Shown here: piece after piece, positions 1 to 15,300 of the stretch | Layout of the letters: every line of letters starts with the position of its first letter | Numbering within the stretch: the first letter of the stretch is position 1 | NCBI GenBank assembly: GCA_029964075.1 | Contig: CM057149.1 | Span: forward strand, 7,326,465 to 7,390,464 | Origin: Patiria pectinifera | Taxonomy: Eukaryota; Echinodermata; Asteroidea; Valvatida; Asterinidae | Reading direction: 5' to 3' | Length of the DNA: 64,000 bases | The notes under the pieces: model-generated | Databases searched by the model: none | Told to the model about the DNA's origin: nothing | Seen by the model: the letters and a program-made list of their open reading frames with translations, nothing else | Translations under genes and position numbers: made by a program

Positions 1-178
1 TTTTGAAAACAAACTCTTCGTATTACAGCTGTTGAAACTGACTAAACCAGGAGAAAGTACATTCTATAAATTAACAAAACGGCCTTTATTGCGTTTTCAT
101 GGTTTTGGAAATCAACTCCTCACTTCTAGAACAATGAAAGCAAGCATTCCACACATGAAATCGCAAAGAAAGACTTAC

Positions 179-374
179 CTGAAGGAAGGGCGACACCAAC
201 TTGCCGTAGATCTTGAGAAGCGAGACGTTAGCGACAGTGTCGATGATGCCCATGAAGATGCCCATGATGGCCATGTCCATGATGAGTAGGTACAGGTGAT
301 TGCACAGTGGGATGAGGGCGATGTTTGCCGCTATCATGATGGTGGATAGGAAGAGGAGGGGGTCCGGGCTAAAC
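179..374 (-). CDS. MFS transporter exon 2 (residues 135-200)
   Basis: 196-nt internal exon. Acceptor: a pyrimidine-rich tract ending CCTCAG| just above 374. Donor: TTCAG|GTAAG at 179/178. It starts with the third base of the Arg codon of motif A and finishes on a whole codon. It encodes helices 3 and 4, including ALIPLCNHLYLL and IDTVANVSLL, which match the family. Positions 1-178 are the next intron with nothing further recognisable. Confidence 0.85.
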
Positions 375-3300
375 CTGAGGCGGGAAAAATGGAGAATGAG
401 AACAGAATACTCGGTCAACTGAAGCTTCACTGAAAGCAAGGGCACCATGAACTGTGGACTCATAATGAAAAGTTGATATACACATGTAGGCAAACAAACA
501 TAAGCTCAAGTACGCGGTGCGCTGCATACACACACTACAGAACACAGATTACACAACAGGCGCGCACATTTATATACAATGTATATAATACACGCGCACG
601 CGTGTGTGGGTGGCTAACCGTGGGCTAACCATGCATGGGCTAACTAATCAAAACACTGACTGACTATATTTTTTTCAAGCCAAAATGGTCGTCGGAATTT
701 ATTGTCCAATTAGCATGCTTCTTTTATCAGCGTTTAGAGAATTTCATCAACTTTACGAATGACGACATCCCAAGGTTGCTGAGCTTTTCGTTTTGACGCT
801 GTGGTAAAAAACACTTGGACATGCATGCTAAAAAACTAGATGTGCACTATTGAATAGGAGCGCAAAGCGTGGATGTGTTTTTTCAAACTAAAATGGTCTT
901 TATTGGCCGAGCACTGTCAATGACAAATTTCATCCCTTTAGAAAGCTGAAGATGTCTTCTTTCATGTTCTGATCACCCCAGATTTGTACGTTTCCAAGTT
1001 TTAAAGATATGCCTGTTTTGGTCCCTCAACAACGCAAGCGCACACATACTGAGCGTGTAACACGAAGTGTTGCGATGAGCAAATGTCCGAAACTGTTCAT
1101 TATGTCTGGAACATTTGTTTTTCAAAGGAGGGGAGAAGGATCATTCCATAAATTTGGAGTTCAAATTTGTTTATATCCTCACTGCATCTGATGTGTCTGA
1201 TGTGCGAGGCGTTCTGGCAAAATGAGATGGAAGTGGGCACAGGCCGCAGTGGAGAAAATACAAAAAAGAAAAAACCAAATGGTGTGATTTTTTTCCCGAT
1301 TTTCAGATATATATTGATATTTGTAATCCTTGATACTGTATGTCTGCTACACAAACTTTAAAGAAATAGTATAACAATTGTGGAATAAAAGTGTTTTCAA
1401 GGAAAACCAATTGCTGTGTTTCATTTTCACGATTTAATAAAAAAGCCTTTTTCTCAGTACTTCACTTTTAAGACATTCAATTCAGTTGCATATCAATTCC
1501 TTTTTGCTCCTTTTCAATGCACCACACGACCGCTCGAACATCACCCATTGGAATGATACATGGAATCAGCGGGGTATTTTCATAACTAGAAAACGCGGTA
1601 AAAGTTTTCGTCGTTAATCAAGTATTATGAAGACTATATTATATGCTTCCAGTTAATGTGATTTATATTAGAAAAGAAGCCAATTAAACTCAGTCATTTT
1701 TGGGATAAACTTCACGGCTCTCCCCAGACCCCAGTTTTTGGTTCAAATGTGTGTCTAAAGTCGCTTTTTCGCAGAGTTTATGCTGCACTGACCATCTTCA
1801 ACTCGCCATAATTTCAGCTAGCACCCTCCTTTGACTTTGTTAAACGCACAGTAGACTTGGTGATTCATAAGCTCACTATCAATGTAAAATTCATCATGAT
1901 TGGGCAATGTTAACCCCCGTGGGCGGATCAGAAGAACATTTTTTTGAGTAAAATTTGGTCCCCCTAAAAAGTAAAAACAAAATTACGTGGGGTTCGGGGC
2001 TTAAGGGCCCAATTTGGATTCTAGATGCTCTGTGGGTGATAGGAGCGAATTTCTGACCACACACCACTTTAACCAATGTTTTTTGAGGGAAAAGATGGGG
2101 GTTTATCATTGCCTGCCTTTATTGCGATGTCACATAAAAAAAAAAGTTGTTTCGTTTTTGGGAGCCATGGCCCCCCCTGGATCCGCCTTGGTCCAAAATG
2201 AGACAAAGAACATCCATCCAATAAAGTAAGCTCTTTTATCCATGGACAACTATGCACAATGCAATGGGCCACTTCCACGCTCCTGTGTGTATGTGGCTGT
2301 GTGGGGGACCTTGTGTTTACACAATGCTCAAGACCATTGAATATGCACGGACTCCATTTGATTTAAAGACATAGTCCATCATTTGTAATTTGTGCATTTT
2401 GTTCGTTTGAAGCAACAAAAGTGTTCAAAATCTAATGAAGGATACTGAACAACTAACCTGATGAAGTTTCAGCTCAGCTTCAGCTGTACATGTATATTCC
2501 GAGAAAAACAGCATTCTAGGATCTCAATTTCAAATCAAAAGTTACTGAATCATGTTTTGAACTGTTTTGAATTGCAGCTATATGCGACGTCGCGCACTGA
2601 TCCGACAAATTATAGCAACCGCGCGCACGTGTGCATCGTGCCAATGCTTGCGCGCGCTTCGCCGAATAACAAAACGATCAACTACTAATTTAAATTTTCC
2701 AACGGTGCGTCCGTTGGAAAGGCCTCTATTCGTTGATTACTTCAAAATGACAGCTTCCCAGAAAGATTAATTTCACAGGGAGTTTAGTCCCCTTACTATC
2801 TTTCAACCAAGTTTGTTTTTCAACAATAATTACACCAGTTACTTTTCGGATGGCTGCAAATGATGGACTATAGCTTTAAGAGTAACCACAGTACTTTTCA
2901 GAGTAACCACAATGTTGGCATGTAGAACAGCTGGAATTTTCAAGAGTAGTAACATGCCTCAAAATCCTAATAATTACTCCAAAAGAGTAATGGTTGGCAT
3001 CTCTGAAAGATTGTCACACTTTTGGACCCCTAATTTATGGAATGACCCAGTAAAGATATACTGAGTGTTGCGATAAAATGCCGTGCTCTAGCATCGTGAT
3101 AGGAAAACTAGTACGCGATTCTTTGGCCTCGATTAAAACTCGAAAACCAAGGACGTATTATTTCAGGCAGTTTTGCTGGAAAATGTAGACACTAAACAAC
3201 ACATATAGTGATCGTGAACAAAAGTTTAAACATTTAAAAAATGTACCTCGATCCAAAATGAAAGTTGAGAACACAAAGTGGAACTGTGGCAGTGCTGTGG

Positions 3301-6300
3301 CATTGCAAACATCAGAATCACACCAGCTGTCATAGCTTAAAAGTTCAGGACACAAATGGTGACATTTTTACGTATTGTATCCTGACTACAATACATGTGT
3401 ACGATCATGGGGTAGGAAGAAGTGTTGTCATGGAGTGATTTACTAAATGTTTTTTTCATGGAAATTTCAATTTTGCAAGACGGCCGTTAAATGGAGACAA
3501 AGCCTTGGATTGAAAAACTGCAGAATGAAGGTTTTAAAAACCACTTAAAAATCCAGTGAAAGACATTAAAGCCGGAGTCCATCATTTGCAGCTATCAAAA
3601 AAAGTAACTGGCGTAAAGATAGTAAGGGGACTAAACTCCCTGTGAAATTATTCTTTCTGGCAAGCTGTCATTTTGAAGAAATAAACCAAAGAAGGCATTT
3701 CCAACGGTGCGTCTTAAGAAGCACTGTAGGAAAATTTTAATTAGTAGTTCGTTTTGTTATTCGGCGCAGCGCAGGCAAGCAATGGCACGACGCACAGGTC
3801 CGCACGGTTGCTATAATTCGTCGGATCGGTGCGCGATATCGCGTAAAGTTGCAATTCAAAACAATTCTAAACATGATTTGGCAACTTTTGATTTGAAATT
3901 GAGATCCTAGAATGTTGTTTTTCTCGGAATATACAGCTGAAGCTGAGCTGAAACTTCATCAGGTTAGTTGTTCAGTATCCTTCATTAGATTTTGAACACT
4001 TTTGTTGCTTCAAACGAACAAAATGCACAAATTACAAATGATGGACTATGTCTTTAAATCAAATGGAGTCCGTGCATATTCAATGGTCTCTTAACAACAG
4101 TATCCAAAGCTTTTTAATCAATTTAAAAAGACAGATAAAAAAAATTTCTCTGCATTCATTTACACAAGTATTATACATTTATCAATTATTCCAAAAGGGT
4201 CCAGGGCCCCAGTGCATATCGACAGGCAAGTTATATTCGTCTGTCTGAGTTATCTTTACTGTTTGTTGCTTTGTTTGCTTTGGTTATCAACATAATTTTT
4301 GGTATTGATCGGTCACATATGGTGTATGCAAATGTCCATTCTGATGGCTGTCTGACAGAGATACACAGTAGTTGGAAGTTTCATTTTATATATTAGTGAG
4401 CATCTTTAGAACGCAAAGTATATTTTTTCCGGCCTTTTTATTTTTGCAAATTGTTTCTTACAGTGACTGTATACAGTCGAGTCTCGTGAATACAAACTCG
4501 TTCGGACCTAGCCAAATTGTTTGTTATATCAGAATTTTGTATTAAGAGGAACATCAGTCCCATTCATTGTGCACATAAATGCACAGTCGGGACTAAGACT
4601 TTATGTTTGATATAAGCAGAATTTTGTATTAACAGAGTTTGTACTAACGAGATTTGACTGTACGTATACATGTACACACACTACACATCCATACACACTA
4701 GGGCCGTCTATTTAGAATAATTTAGTATTTGAGGATTCAAAACTGCCTTTGACCAAATATTCAAATATTTGAAACTGGCCAATCAAGTTTTACTTGCTCT
4801 ATGCTTGCGCCTGCTACAACTGCAAGTGTGCCACACCGGTCAAAAGTTGCATGCACAGTGCACCAGTTAAAATCATTTGTATGCTAAATGTTTTAAGTAA
4901 GTATTTTTTAACTGTCATCTGGTCATGGGCTTTAAACCTGCTAAAAGGATAGGAACAATGAACTGCCATCGACAAAAAAAAAGGGAAATCTGTCAATAAA
5001 ACTCCACAACTTTTCGTTTAAAATAACATGACAGCCATGCGTGTACAAATTGTACATGCACACTTTTTTTTTCTCTATCCAACATTTGAACCAGTAAAGA
5101 GTAATTTGAATATTGGGTTCATGATTGAATATTCTAATATTCAGTATATTCGGTATGTTCCAGACAGCCCTAATACGCACGTCAACAATCTGGGCAAACC
5201 GGTTTGTCTTTCCCCTTAAAACACAGCCTAACGCTCGAATCCTCTGCCCAATGTACTGCCGCAAGCCACCAATGACAAACAAAGCCCAGCCTATACTTAC
5301 GGTGTATTACCATTTAATTAGGTTAATACAGCCTCCAAATCCCCATGCCTCCAATTTTTTTCCCCCGTCGTTATGGCAAGGGAGAACTCACTAGCTAACA
5401 TCGCGGGCTCAGAGAGAATTCTGACTGGGGGGAAAAAAACTCCGAAACAAGAAATTGAAGATGATAGAAAGATGAACGGTGCCCTGGGAGCGACTGGGTT
5501 GTCAGCTGCGCCTGAAGGATCATTTCTGGCGCGTTATTGGTGGTCTCCCTAGCGACCTAAACAGTCTCTGTCAAACGAGAGGACTGCAAAGGCGAAAGGG
5601 AACGTGAAGAAGTAAGATAAATACACCGCATCTATCACGGAGATGAGAGCTAGCGATACTAGTCTCCTCGAGAGGACAAAGGAGGGGGAATGTATCCAGG
5701 GACAGGGTGGGTGGGAAAGTAGGGGGACAGGTTTCTTTATTATATTGGCGCAGCTGACATCTGCTTTTGAGGTAATTGGAGATTCTAGAAAAATTGACCT
5801 GATTCTTCGTAAAAAAGGTGTATCTTTTAAAAAAACCTGTATTCTGAGATTTTCTTTCTTTTCTTAAATGACAGCACTGGCCTGAATACCAACTCTACAA
5901 TTGTATAGTGTATATAGGCCTACATGTACATGTACATTACATAAATCTAAAGTTAGTGTATTCAAAATATTTTTAAAAGCTCCGTAATACTTTTATAAAA
6001 AAAAAAATAACATCACACTTGTTCCTATATTTTATGTTATTTCAGAGATGTACGTGTTTAATCTTTGAATAAAAATACAAATATAAACATTTTGGCTCTG
6101 CACAATGTAGGTGGTAACTTTTCTATTTTTAAAATAATTGTATTTTTTTCAATTAATTTTTTTTGGAGGGGGAAAACTGACCTTCCAGTGTGTTTTAAAA
6201 AGGTGGAAAAAAACCATTAGAATGATCGAGTCACTCATCGATCACAACCATGATCCCTAAAAAATTCAGTGATCCGTCAAACCAACTGAATTGTCGAATT

Positions 6301-9300
6301 TGTAGGAAAAACCATACCAGCAACTTTGCAGTTATAATTAATGATCATTGTCTGATCACCCTGCACACGAAGAACTGTCCGGAAATGCATGATACACAAA
6401 TGGCAAAAGGTAAAAATGACAACCAATTAAGGTTTCAGAAGCACTGGCCATGACCGAACAAAATTTGTCTCACAAACGATAATTCTTCTTTCAAAACGAA
6501 TACGGTTAAGGCCCTGTCACACTGTAACGTCCACACATGGACCAAGAAAATTTACTAAAACGCGGTGGGAACGCAGATGACGGCGTGAGGACTCATTGAT
6601 ACTAGTTGAGGACTTCAGAGGAACTCTAAGGACTTCGCTGAACGTCAAACTGCCACGTTCGTTTTGAACATGCAGAAAACAAACGCCACGCCTTGGCGTT
6701 TCGACAAGAACGCGGTTAGGACTCTGCGCGAGCATGTGATGAAATGATTGATATGTGTCAGTGTGACACACAACATGTAAGTCATTCTACACATGTTGAT
6801 GTATGACGCATAGCATTTTTTAAAAGCTTAAGTTTATGTTTGAAGCAAAGAAATCATTAACAACCATAACAGATGGGCAGTGCAAAGCGATTATAGAAAA
6901 CTGTCACGTGTTTGATCCCTTTTTTGTGAGTGTCAGGAGACCTTTAACTTTAGATTAAAGCTACGCTTGATGCAATTGCTTCAAATTCATTTCATGCAAG
7001 AGTGCATTTGTTCATCACCGTATAACTCCGGAAAGTTTTGTTAAGAAAAGGTCAGTCGGAAATCTAATGAATGGCCAGCTCGGGGAGGAAATCAGACACT
7101 GCAAAATCAGCTTTGCATTATTCAAGAATTAATCAAGGTTGCCGCGAGGTGGGAATGGATGGATGTAATCATGTGGGTTGGATTAGCATCTATCGGGTGT
7201 TTGGATCAGCACAGGTGATCGTGTCTTGAGATAGTGATGACACCAATGTCATGCATCACTTCTGAAAAAAAAAAGTCTCAAAGTGAAGACGGGTCCACTG
7301 GGTCTGTGCCATTAGGTAATAGATTGTTTCATTGGTTTGATCAGTAACATTTTTCATTTCGTTGAAAAACCACTGTTTGAAAAAGACAGCTTCTTTTAAC
7401 GATGCGCAAGAGCACACAACCCCCCAAAAATGCTCAAGACAAGAAACTCAGGAAATATGAGTGTGCTGCCCGAGGGTGATGGCTTCAACCCGCCTGGCTT
7501 GAGGTCGAGTGAAAAGTAATCCCACGCCTCATTCCGTTCTTGTCAAAATAATCCCGGTGTGAACAGGTTAACTACACGAAGACAAAGGAATGTCCACACA
7601 CTGTAAGGTACATGTACATGTACATGATCTGATATGCCCTCTGGAGACGTGCACACAATAGGGAACAAAAGATTGTATACGTCTCCACAGGGCACAAGAT
7701 TTTCACGAAATAGATATATGGATTTTACTCAAAAACTAGGAGTTTCCAAGGTGGGTTGATCTGTCACAAATAGAAAAGTTTTGGAAAAGTTTTAGAAAAG
7801 GGATATTAAGTTCAAATTTCAGCCAAGGAAATTAATTCTGCATTAGAGCATTTTCAAACTTCACTTTCAAACTCGAAAACTTTACTACACGAGAACAAAG
7901 AAATGTCTCCACAAGAATACAAATTTCAGTACTGTATGTGTGTATGTGTGTGACAAGATGTTTATGGGTTGCTCGCTCGCAAAGCGGATGATCACCCAAG
8001 ATGCAGGTGACTCACCCACACAGAAGGCGACAGGCGGCGAAGCCACAACCCCTGCAAAGCAGGCGAGGCAAAGCCTTGTACAAATAAATGAGCTATATTT
8101 TCATTTAATCAAAACTGTAACCCAGAAGAGCACCATTAATAACAATTACTTGATCATCTCTTTCATTTCTCTTTTGCAGGTTTTTGTCTGCTGTTTATCT
8201 GCAACCATGGCAACTGCAAAAAAAAAGGGATTTTTAAAACGCAGAATTAAATATACATGAAGATGCACACATGGCCATCGCGTGGAATTTGCTGCAACTC
8301 CCTGGGAATTTTGATGCATTGTACAAAGCTTCCTGAAACTTTACTTGATAAATTGATAAATCGGGTCTCATAGTGGCTTGGCTTGGCCTGCCCGACAGTG
8401 AAGTCCCAAATCAATCAGAATAACGCAAAACCATGCAGGGACCAATTCCATGGGGATGCTACATGTAACCACAGAAAATATTTTTGTACATGAATACATT
8501 CTGCAGGATGCATGTCCAAAATAAGTTCATCTGTGAGAATTCAACAAAAAAATGACTGTGGGACTAAAAAAAAAGATACCATTTGAAATTGTTTAATGGA
8601 TCTCTCGGGTAATCAGAAACAACCACCTCAGGTCAGTGAGCCCAAACTCGACACTACGGGACCCGGCGATATTTTATCTTTTTGATGATTTTTTTTGACA
8701 GTGACAAAGATTAACTCCTTCAACAGAATTGATGAAATCAGAATGGGGAAGGGGGCTGTTTTCCAGAAGTCAATGTCGACTGACAGGGAAGATGACTTGT
8801 ATTTCTTCCCCAACATTTCCCTCGGGATTTTGTAGAAGTCATCTTACAATTTTGCTTCACAAATTCGCGCGATTTTGAGAATTCACTGAATCTTAATTCC
8901 AAAGGAGAAGGTATGAGACGTTGCCGGGTATTGACTCGGACTCGGGGAGAAAGAAGATAGCTAGAAAGAGATCGTGTAAACTGTATTAATGAGAAATTTG
9001 ATTCACTCGCTGGAGCTTCAGGCTAGTGGGGAGATTGAATGAAAAGTTCAATAAGTCATTCCCTTGACTTGCATTACGATTTGCTTGACAGACACATCCT
9101 TGAGTGTTGTTTGCTTATAAGACTTACATGTTCACACAGTCGTGTTTCACATAACTCTCGAGGACAAGGCATTGTCTTTCCCTTTGTCCCTAATAATGTT
9201 ACACTCTCCCATAGGCTAAGAAGTACACAAACTCACGACCGAGGACCGTTTTCAACAAAAGATGAACTCTCGAGGTCAACAAAGAATCTGCTGTTCTTCC

Positions 9301-12300
9301 TTTGTCTGCCCTCTAGGTGTGTGTAATTCACAAACACGTACAAAAACACTGTATACATGTAAAACAAATCAGTAAAACAAAGTATTTTTTAAAGTTAACT
9401 TATGCATGCGCACTTATAGTAATGTGTGAATGCCTCTAGTCAAGCAATGGTCAAAACACCATCACAAAACTTTTGGGTCCGGCTCCCTGTTGTGCGTTAT
9501 GATACATGCGGCTATTGGTCACCAGCTGTGGAGAACTGAGGTGCCTCTCACTGTCTTTCTGAACCCACAAAACCAACCATCAGAGCCCTTCCGACAGGGC
9601 GGAGGCCTGCGCTGCACCTACCTCTCACAGATCATAGACGTCCTTAACGCCATCGCATCGGCTATAAACACTGTCAGGCTGTTCGTGCTGCCCAGGATCG
9701 GGCTGGATGGCAGAGACAAATTTCAAGCATTAGAAAAGCCATTGGTCATAACGTCTCAAGTCTTGTACGATGGAACCATATACCCTGTGGTTTGATTCCA
9801 CATTGTCGACCAGAGCAGTCCAACCATCCTGCCTTTGGAAAAACCATCCAAACTTGTGCTCCTAGATTTAATTTTAACTGTTTCCAAATACAATTAAGTT
9901 GATAACAAAAGCTTCAAAATCACAAGTTAAAATCAACAAAAGTGTGATTTAAACTGAGCTGGAATGTATAATCTTGTAGAGTTAATCTTAACTGACACCA
10001 ACTGTAAAGAATAAAAACTTTAGCATCTGTTCGTCTTTATCAATATTTAATGAATATAATTTTCCCCATATCACGTTACACTGCAGACCCTGTAGATTTA
10101 GAGTTTGCAGCTGAACAAAGCAGATTTTTTCACAAAGCAAACATCAAATGACTTCCAACGAATGCCGGAAGTTAACCATAAACAAAATCCTTTGGCCTCC
10201 CACCCAATACATCTGACATCCGCTAATAAAACAGTTTCTCCCACACACAAAAAAGGAAAAGGAGACCAAAGTTGACTGATAACATTAGGAGTCAACTGAA
10301 TGCAAATATTTTTCCTCAAGTATTGATCGGTCTCGTCAGTTGGGAACTAAACAGATGTGCTGAGGAACACCGAGATATCGCGTGCCGTAACAAAAAACTT
10401 CGAGGCGGGATACCGGAAAACGATACTCAAGAGTATAAAAGATCTCAAACAGAATGATAAGCCATGATGTACTGGTATAAGGAAATCTATACCAAAGTTA
10501 AGTATTAATTATAGAGTTGAAGAAAAAATCCAGTTACACAGCAGAGAGACTACACTAACATTTACATGTAAGTACATGTACATGTATATTGTACAATGCT
10601 ATGCATCAAGAGCCTTTTCTACATGAAATGGGGCAAAGTTTATTACTTTAATTTTATTTACTTGAAGTTCATAAGAAATGACAACCATAAACAGATACAC
10701 TGTACATGGACATGCATCTGTTCTGAAAGATTGTAACCTGAACTATATGGTTGAACCCTGCAGGGTTGCCAACTTTGAGAAAGAGCAGAGAGTAAGAATT
10801 TGGCGATGGAGCTTGATCAGAACTGATGCAAGCGCAAAGTGCATGTAGGAAGCCCTAACAACGTTGGATTCTAGATGATCTGTGGGGCTATATCTGAGGC
10901 AATTACTGACTAATTTTACCAATTTTTTGAGCACCTAATCATCCATTAAACAACATTTTCGAATGTTATTTATTTATATTTCTTAGTTGTGCATGAGAGT
11001 TCGAGAATAACCTGAAATGCGCGAGTCTCACGCTCAATGCATGAGAGTTGGCAGACCTGTGAACCTCAAAACCTTTACATTTTAACGTGCTGCTTAAAAC
11101 CAGACAGTTAAAAACGCCGGACTCCAGCAGGCTCTTATGGTTGTTTCTGCACATGCTGCTTCCAGGCGCTACAGGTACGCTCTCTAAAGGGTTTACACTA
11201 TGAGAAGTCAAACATTATACTGAATTACCCCGGCCCACCAGAAATCCATAACTTGCACAATAGACTACATGTATGAGACTTTTTAGTATTGATCCAGATC
11301 TGCAGGAACCGGCCAGCGAAGTTCCTAAATGTAAGACAGTTTACCCATTCCTATTGGTCGAGTGCCTGTGATGTGGCTGGTTTTAAAAGGCTGATAAAGA
11401 CCGGCTGGCCGGTCTTAAAAACTTTTCCAGTGTCACATGAAATTTGGACAAATCGTTCACAATCCCCACGTACAGACGTAGGCATGCGCAATACTACCAG
11501 TGAGTCGGTTTTTATAGTCCTAATTCAAAATACACCAGCACAGCTGCATTCTGCGCCACATCGTGCGCGCAAATCTCCATACAAGGAATTGTTTACCACT
11601 TTTCGTGAGATGGATTGACATATTATAGCTATAGAGGGGTGTTTTGAAAAACCTGAAGTAAACTTGTTGAACAAAATCGGTGGAAATTTATAATTGTTTG
11701 ACTAATGTTTTGACGTTTGGACCGAAAAGTTTTGATTTTTTGACCGAAAAGATATTTATGAAAGGGAATAAATGTGTTTGGCCGTAGACCGGTTGGAGTC
11801 TGGATGCTGATAATTATACCAGACTCCAACCGGTCTTAATCAAAGTGTTTAAACCTCCCAAGCACATATTTAATCCCTTAATATAAAAATGGATACATAA
11901 ATGTTCAGGGGTGGGTCCATTTTTCAATCAAGGGGGGGGGGGGGGTTTAGCTGCCACTACAGGGGTTTTAAAGGGACACTGCATCCTGGAACAGCCTGAT
12001 TGGGCTACAAAATGTGCTTTGAATGAAATGATGTTCATCGGAAAGAACATTTAAAAGTAGGATATAAACAACCACACAACTATATCCTTTAAAAACTGGG
12101 CATTTTTGTGTTATTCCTGTATTATGCGTGTACAAACGACTTTCGGGGTCCACTTTTGCGACCCCCAAAAGTTGAGCTGTTTGGGTGCTAATTGTGATTT
12201 CATCCGTAAAGTGTTAGCCTTTTGCGGACTTGTAAGAAACCACATTTTGTGCATTGGTGATTGGTCACCGCTGTTCATGAGCACGGTGCCGTATTGACAC

Positions 12301-15300
12301 ACACAACGTGTATATACAATGTACATTGACTGAAAGCAACAGGAAAAGCGTATTCGTACTCCGTCCTGTCCAATATAAACAATTTCCAGGTTTTTTTCGT
12401 CTTTTCTCGGGAACGGTAAGACATTAGGTTGTTTCCTTTCAACCAAATGCTTGAAATACATGTAGGATACACATAAGTAAACAATCCAAAACATGAAATT
12501 TTGGGGGATTTCAGGACCTAGTGCCCCTTTAACAGACATCTGCTGGGGTTGTTCTGCACGACTTTCCTTTTTTTTTGCGGCCCCTAATAAGGTCCCTCCC
12601 CCAATAAATCCACCACTTAATTTTAATTGCCAGAATACATGTGAAATGATCACTACTCCTGTTATTTTCTCACAGATCTTTCAACAAGGCTTTAAAAAAT
12701 TGATGAAATTACCATATTAAACACACAGACCCGAGGGCTTTAAATGCTATACTACGATAAATTTAAAAAAAAATTGAATCGTCACTCGTGAACTTTTGCA
12801 TCCTGACCCTGTGTAAGGCATGCTTCTACGCTGGAGATTTAATCATAGTACAATGTGTCATGGTCCAATGCCGGCAACCAGCAACAGCCAATAGCTTTTA
12901 AATAATAGAAAAAGGACATTTTATCACCATGCCATTAATAGTATCCTACAGGGTCGACAGATGGTAATTATCGGGTCTGATGTCATTCTGGTTTCATTTT
13001 TTATGGGGGAAACAGAAGACAGGGAAGTGGTCCACGTTTGCTTGCTCATTATCAGTGTAATATGACAGAAAATCAGTGAAATTTGCTGATAAAAGGCTAC
13101 TCATGCAGTGCATGTACACGTACTGCCATTGTTTATGAGTCAATTAATTTCAGTCAATTTCAATGGAGAAAATGACATTCACTTGAGCTCATTTTCGAGA
13201 TGACATAATTATTACATATAATACACACAGTACAGGCATACCCGTGTGTAGGTATAAGCAGTGGCGGATCGGGGGTGGGGGTGGTTAATTTAGGTGGTCT
13301 AACACCCCCCCCCCTCCCTTTGGTCTGCAAAAAATAGGACAATCATGCACAGAAAAAATGGGCACAGCCTGCTAACTGCCCCCCCCCCTTGAAAGCTCAC
13401 CCCCTCCCCCATTTGAGCCAAAGGTGGATCCACCCCTAAAACAAAAATTTAACATTGAAAATAGTATTAAAGGGAATGAACAACATTTGCTTTTGCTGGA
13501 ATTGTCAGAAACAAATGGATTTGGAGGATTAGTATGTTATAGCAAATATTGTTTATAGCTCCATGGTTAAACTGACTTGTTTCACGTTTTGGGCTTGTAG
13601 ATGCTGGAAAAACCAAGAAAACCATTCATGTTCTTGTAGGCTGGTTCCCTGACCCACTTAAAATGAAACGGAGCAATTAATTCACTTTGGGGAATTGTAA
13701 GGTCAGAGAATCAGTATAGCAGGCTTGTACCCTTTCATAGGTGTGTAATCAATTGCAAAGAAAAGTCAGAATATAACTAAATATTTAAAATTTGGAACAG
13801 TTGTTGGAAAAAAAGCCAGTTTTCTTCAACGCTGGTCGGCCGACCAGCGTTGGAAAAATACACTTTTTCTTCTTAATGTCAGCACACCAGGAGCCACGAT
13901 TTTAAAGGATCCTTTAGACTGTCAGTCCCTAACATTACAATTCAGTAAGGTATTTCGTGATAATTTGATCATTTCGTTTTTGGATGTTTGCAAATGTTAT
14001 ATCTTCCCTTTAAACTCTCCTGGATCCATGAAATTTCACAATTTCTGTGAATAATTTCCATTCATTTACTGCTTCGGAGCATATGGAGATAGGAGTATGT
14101 GCCATAATGAATATTGTTTTCTTTCTACCCCCTGATGCATGATATAGGTAAGCTACTCTTCATACCAATTCACAAGTTATGCATACATGATGTCAAAATA
14201 TATGACATATTCTTGTCCTATCAATTTTCCCATATTGCAGTAACTAAGCCACTAATGGAAAAGCACTCGCTTGGCTGTATAAACCCACCACTCTATGATT
14301 TACATTAAGGCAATGCAGGAAATTGAGTTGCTGATAATGGATTCAATCTAGCACTGCAACAAGTACAGTCGATGCGCTTCTGAACGGCTTCACAAGTCAT
14401 ACAGGCGACTTTTGACCAAACTGATGGCCATTTGAGGTCAGGGCCATTGTTAGCATTTGAAAATTGTTGGGTGCTCAAATTTGCTTTATGAAAATTATAC
14501 CAGGTATTCCAAGTTGCTGATTGATGTTTGATGCTTTCACATGTGTATATTTGCATTTGAATGGGCCGTCCAAAACTGCCAACAGCTGATTCGTAAGAAA
14601 AAAATGCAGTCAGTAGCACATAAGCCACGTCCCTATATGAACCCGCACAAGATGTGTGGCAATCGGTCACAATACAGAATACACACTGATAATTATACCA
14701 GGTATTCCAAGTTGCTGATTGATGTTTGATGTGTACATTTGCATTTGAATGGGCTGTCCGCCAAAACTGCCAACAACTAATTCGTAAGAAAAAAATGCAG
14801 TCAGTAGCACATAAGCCACGTCCCTATATGAACCCGCACAAGATGTGTGGCAATCAGTCACAATACAGAATACACACTGATAATTACTAGTAACTTTTCA
14901 TCACAGCTTAAAGGGAATGTACAACATTTGCTTTTGCTGCAATTTTCAGAAATAAATGGATTTGGAGGATTAGTATGTTATAGCAAATATTGTTTCACTG
15001 ACTTGTTTCACGTTTTGGGTTCGTAGATACTGAAAAAACCAAGAAAAACAATCATATTCTTGTAGTCTGGTTCCCAGACCCGACTTAAGATGAAACGGAG
15101 CAATTTATAGACTTTGGGGAATTGTACGATCAGATAATCAGTCTAGCAGGCTTGTAGTCTTCACAGGTGTGTAATTAATTGCAAAGAAAATGCAGACGAA
15201 CCAAATATGAACAACTACACATAGGAGCACTTTTTGAAGAAAAAAAAACAGTTTTCACTGGTCGGCCGACCAGCGTTGGAAAAATACAGTTTTTCTTGAA

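Larger units (their letters stand above)
2331..4089. repeat. Large inverted duplication carrying two family-Y MITEs
   Basis: The left arm (2331-2875) and right arm (3570-4089) are inverted copies of one another. The arms contain the two TTAA-bounded MITEs, but the match continues 32 bp past the MITE ends: 2331-2362 is the exact reverse complement of 4058-4089. The spacer 2880-3565 is not repeated. The structure could fold into a hairpin with arms of about 0.5 kb. Confidence 0.75.

Noticed and set aside
86-493. Full 135-codon minus-strand open frame as a single-exon gene
   Set aside because: Only 179-374 is coding: clear acceptor and donor sites bound it, and the parts outside lack MFS similarity.
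12111-12653. 180-codon minus-strand open frame
   Set aside because: Overlaps the family Z MITE and its flank, has no recognisable domain, and is not supported by splice signals.
14305-14861. Two matching minus-strand open frames starting MTDCHTSCAGSYRD
   Set aside because: They arise from the 195-bp tandem duplication; no family or codon-like composition.
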